From: an uncultured Clostridia bacterium
Lineage (GTDB): Bacteria; Bacillota; Clostridia; Oscillospirales; Acutalibacteraceae
DNA length: 6,654 nucleotides
NCBI GenBank assembly: GCA_946633275.1
Contig: CAMPAT010000043.1
Coordinates: 1-6,654 of the forward strand
Direction: 5' to 3'
The notes under the pieces were generated by a model that saw only the letters and a program-made list of their open reading frames with translations, was not told the DNA's origin and searched no databases. The position numbers and the translations under genes were made by a program. Shown piece by piece: positions 6,150-6,654 of the stretch (within the stretch, counting starts at the first letter, position 1; each line of letters starts with the position of its first letter).

Positions 6150-6654
6150 AAAAATCAGCATAATCGTTCCCGTTTACAAGGTCGAGCAATATCTTGACAG
6201 ATGCGTGGACAATCTTGTTAAGCAGACATATGAAAATATAGAAATAATCTTAGTCGACGACGGCTCGCCCGATAACTGCCCATCACTCTGCGACGAATGG
6301 GCAAAGAAAGACGGCAGGATAAAAGTCATTCATAAGAAGAATACCGGGCTCGGTATGGCGAGAAACAACGGTCTTGACGTTATGACCGGCGACTACGTGA
6401 TGTTCGTCGACTCAGACGATTATATCGACAAACGCACTTGCGAAATTGCGCTTAAAAAAGCGCTTGAACATCGGGCAGACGTCTGCTTTTATTCTTGCTG
6501 TAATATCTATGACGAGAGCAAGCGCAAGGCAAGAATTCCCGACAACGTAACTGTCGATATTTACGAAGACGCACAGGTAATAAACGGCTTTCTTGTAAAC
6601 AGCTACGCTCCTTGCGAAAACAGCAAATACAATTCAATTTGTATAGGCATTTCG
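6142..6654 (+). CDS. Glycosyltransferase family 2 (GT-A), 3'-truncated
   Basis: The window holds the first 171 codons of a cytoplasmic inverting-type glycosyltransferase; the frame is still open at the right edge. The N-terminus ISIIVPVYKVEQYLDRC is the classic opening beta strand of GT2. It is followed by IILVDDGSPDNC (35-46), with D39/D40 in the nucleotide site, NTGLGMARNNGLD, and the metal-binding DXD motif in FVDSDDYID (D90, D92, D93). GT2 proteins of polysaccharide clusters are usually near 300-350 residues, so roughly half is missing. The ATG lies inside the end of the acetyltransferase gene (8-base overlap, different frame). AAGGA at 6123-6127 is a somewhat distant ribosome binding site (14 bases), so translational coupling is likely. 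It would add another sugar to the repeat unit; donor and acceptor are unknown. Confidence 0.92.
   Translation, partial: MDEKISIIVPVYKVEQYLDRCVDNLVKQTYENIEIILVDDGSPDNCPSLCDEWAKKDGRIKVIHKKNTGLGMARNNGLDVMTGDYVMFVDSDDYIDKRTCEIALKKALEHRADVCFYSCCNIYDESKRKARIPDNVTVDIYEDAQVINGFLVNSYAPCENSKYNSICIGIS

Noticed and set aside
5700..6161. A 153-codon minus-strand open frame opposite the acetyltransferase
   Set aside because: The plus strand encodes a clear hexapeptide-repeat enzyme; the reverse product is low in recognisable motifs and crosses the start of the next gene.

Overview
The window is an interior piece of a polysaccharide (capsule, exopolysaccharide or cell-wall glycan) biosynthesis operon. All seven genes lie on the plus strand, almost end to end. 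Good AGGAGG-like ribosome binding sites, standard-code translation, moderate base composition judged by eye and the protein family types point to a Gram-positive anaerobe of the Clostridia (Eubacteriales, ruminococcus-like). This taxonomic call is an inference from style and families, not from a marker gene. Both ends are cut: the first gene enters from the left and the last runs off the right.

Layout: (1) 1-606, C-terminal part of a bacterial tyrosine kinase of the CpsD/CapB/Wzc type, which ends in a striking tyrosine-asparagine repeat. (2) 622-2097, the polyprenyl-phosphate sugar-1-phosphate transferase that starts the repeat unit on the lipid carrier. (3) 2102-3214 and (4) 3211-4413, two GT-B fold family 4 glycosyltransferases that share a 4-base overlap. 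An 86-base spacer with an inverted repeat follows. (5) 4500-5597, a radical SAM enzyme with a second, C-terminal four-cysteine set. (6) 5625-6149, a left-handed beta-helix O/N-acetyltransferase. (7) 6142-6654, the N-terminal half of a GT-A fold family 2 glycosyltransferase.

Working together, the initiating transferase would load the first sugar phosphate on undecaprenyl phosphate. The two GT4 enzymes and the GT2 enzyme would each add a sugar, and the acetyltransferase would decorate one of them. The tyrosine kinase would control chain length or export through phosphorylation of its tail. Flippase and polymerase genes are expected outside the window. The radical SAM enzyme is the piece with no textbook role: its cysteine pattern resembles enzymes with one auxiliary iron-sulfur cluster, and its position suggests it modifies a sugar or another substituent of the glycan. 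That is an inference only. No RNA genes, insertion sequences, CRISPR arrays or convincing terminators were seen. No gene-free stretch exceeds 86 bases.
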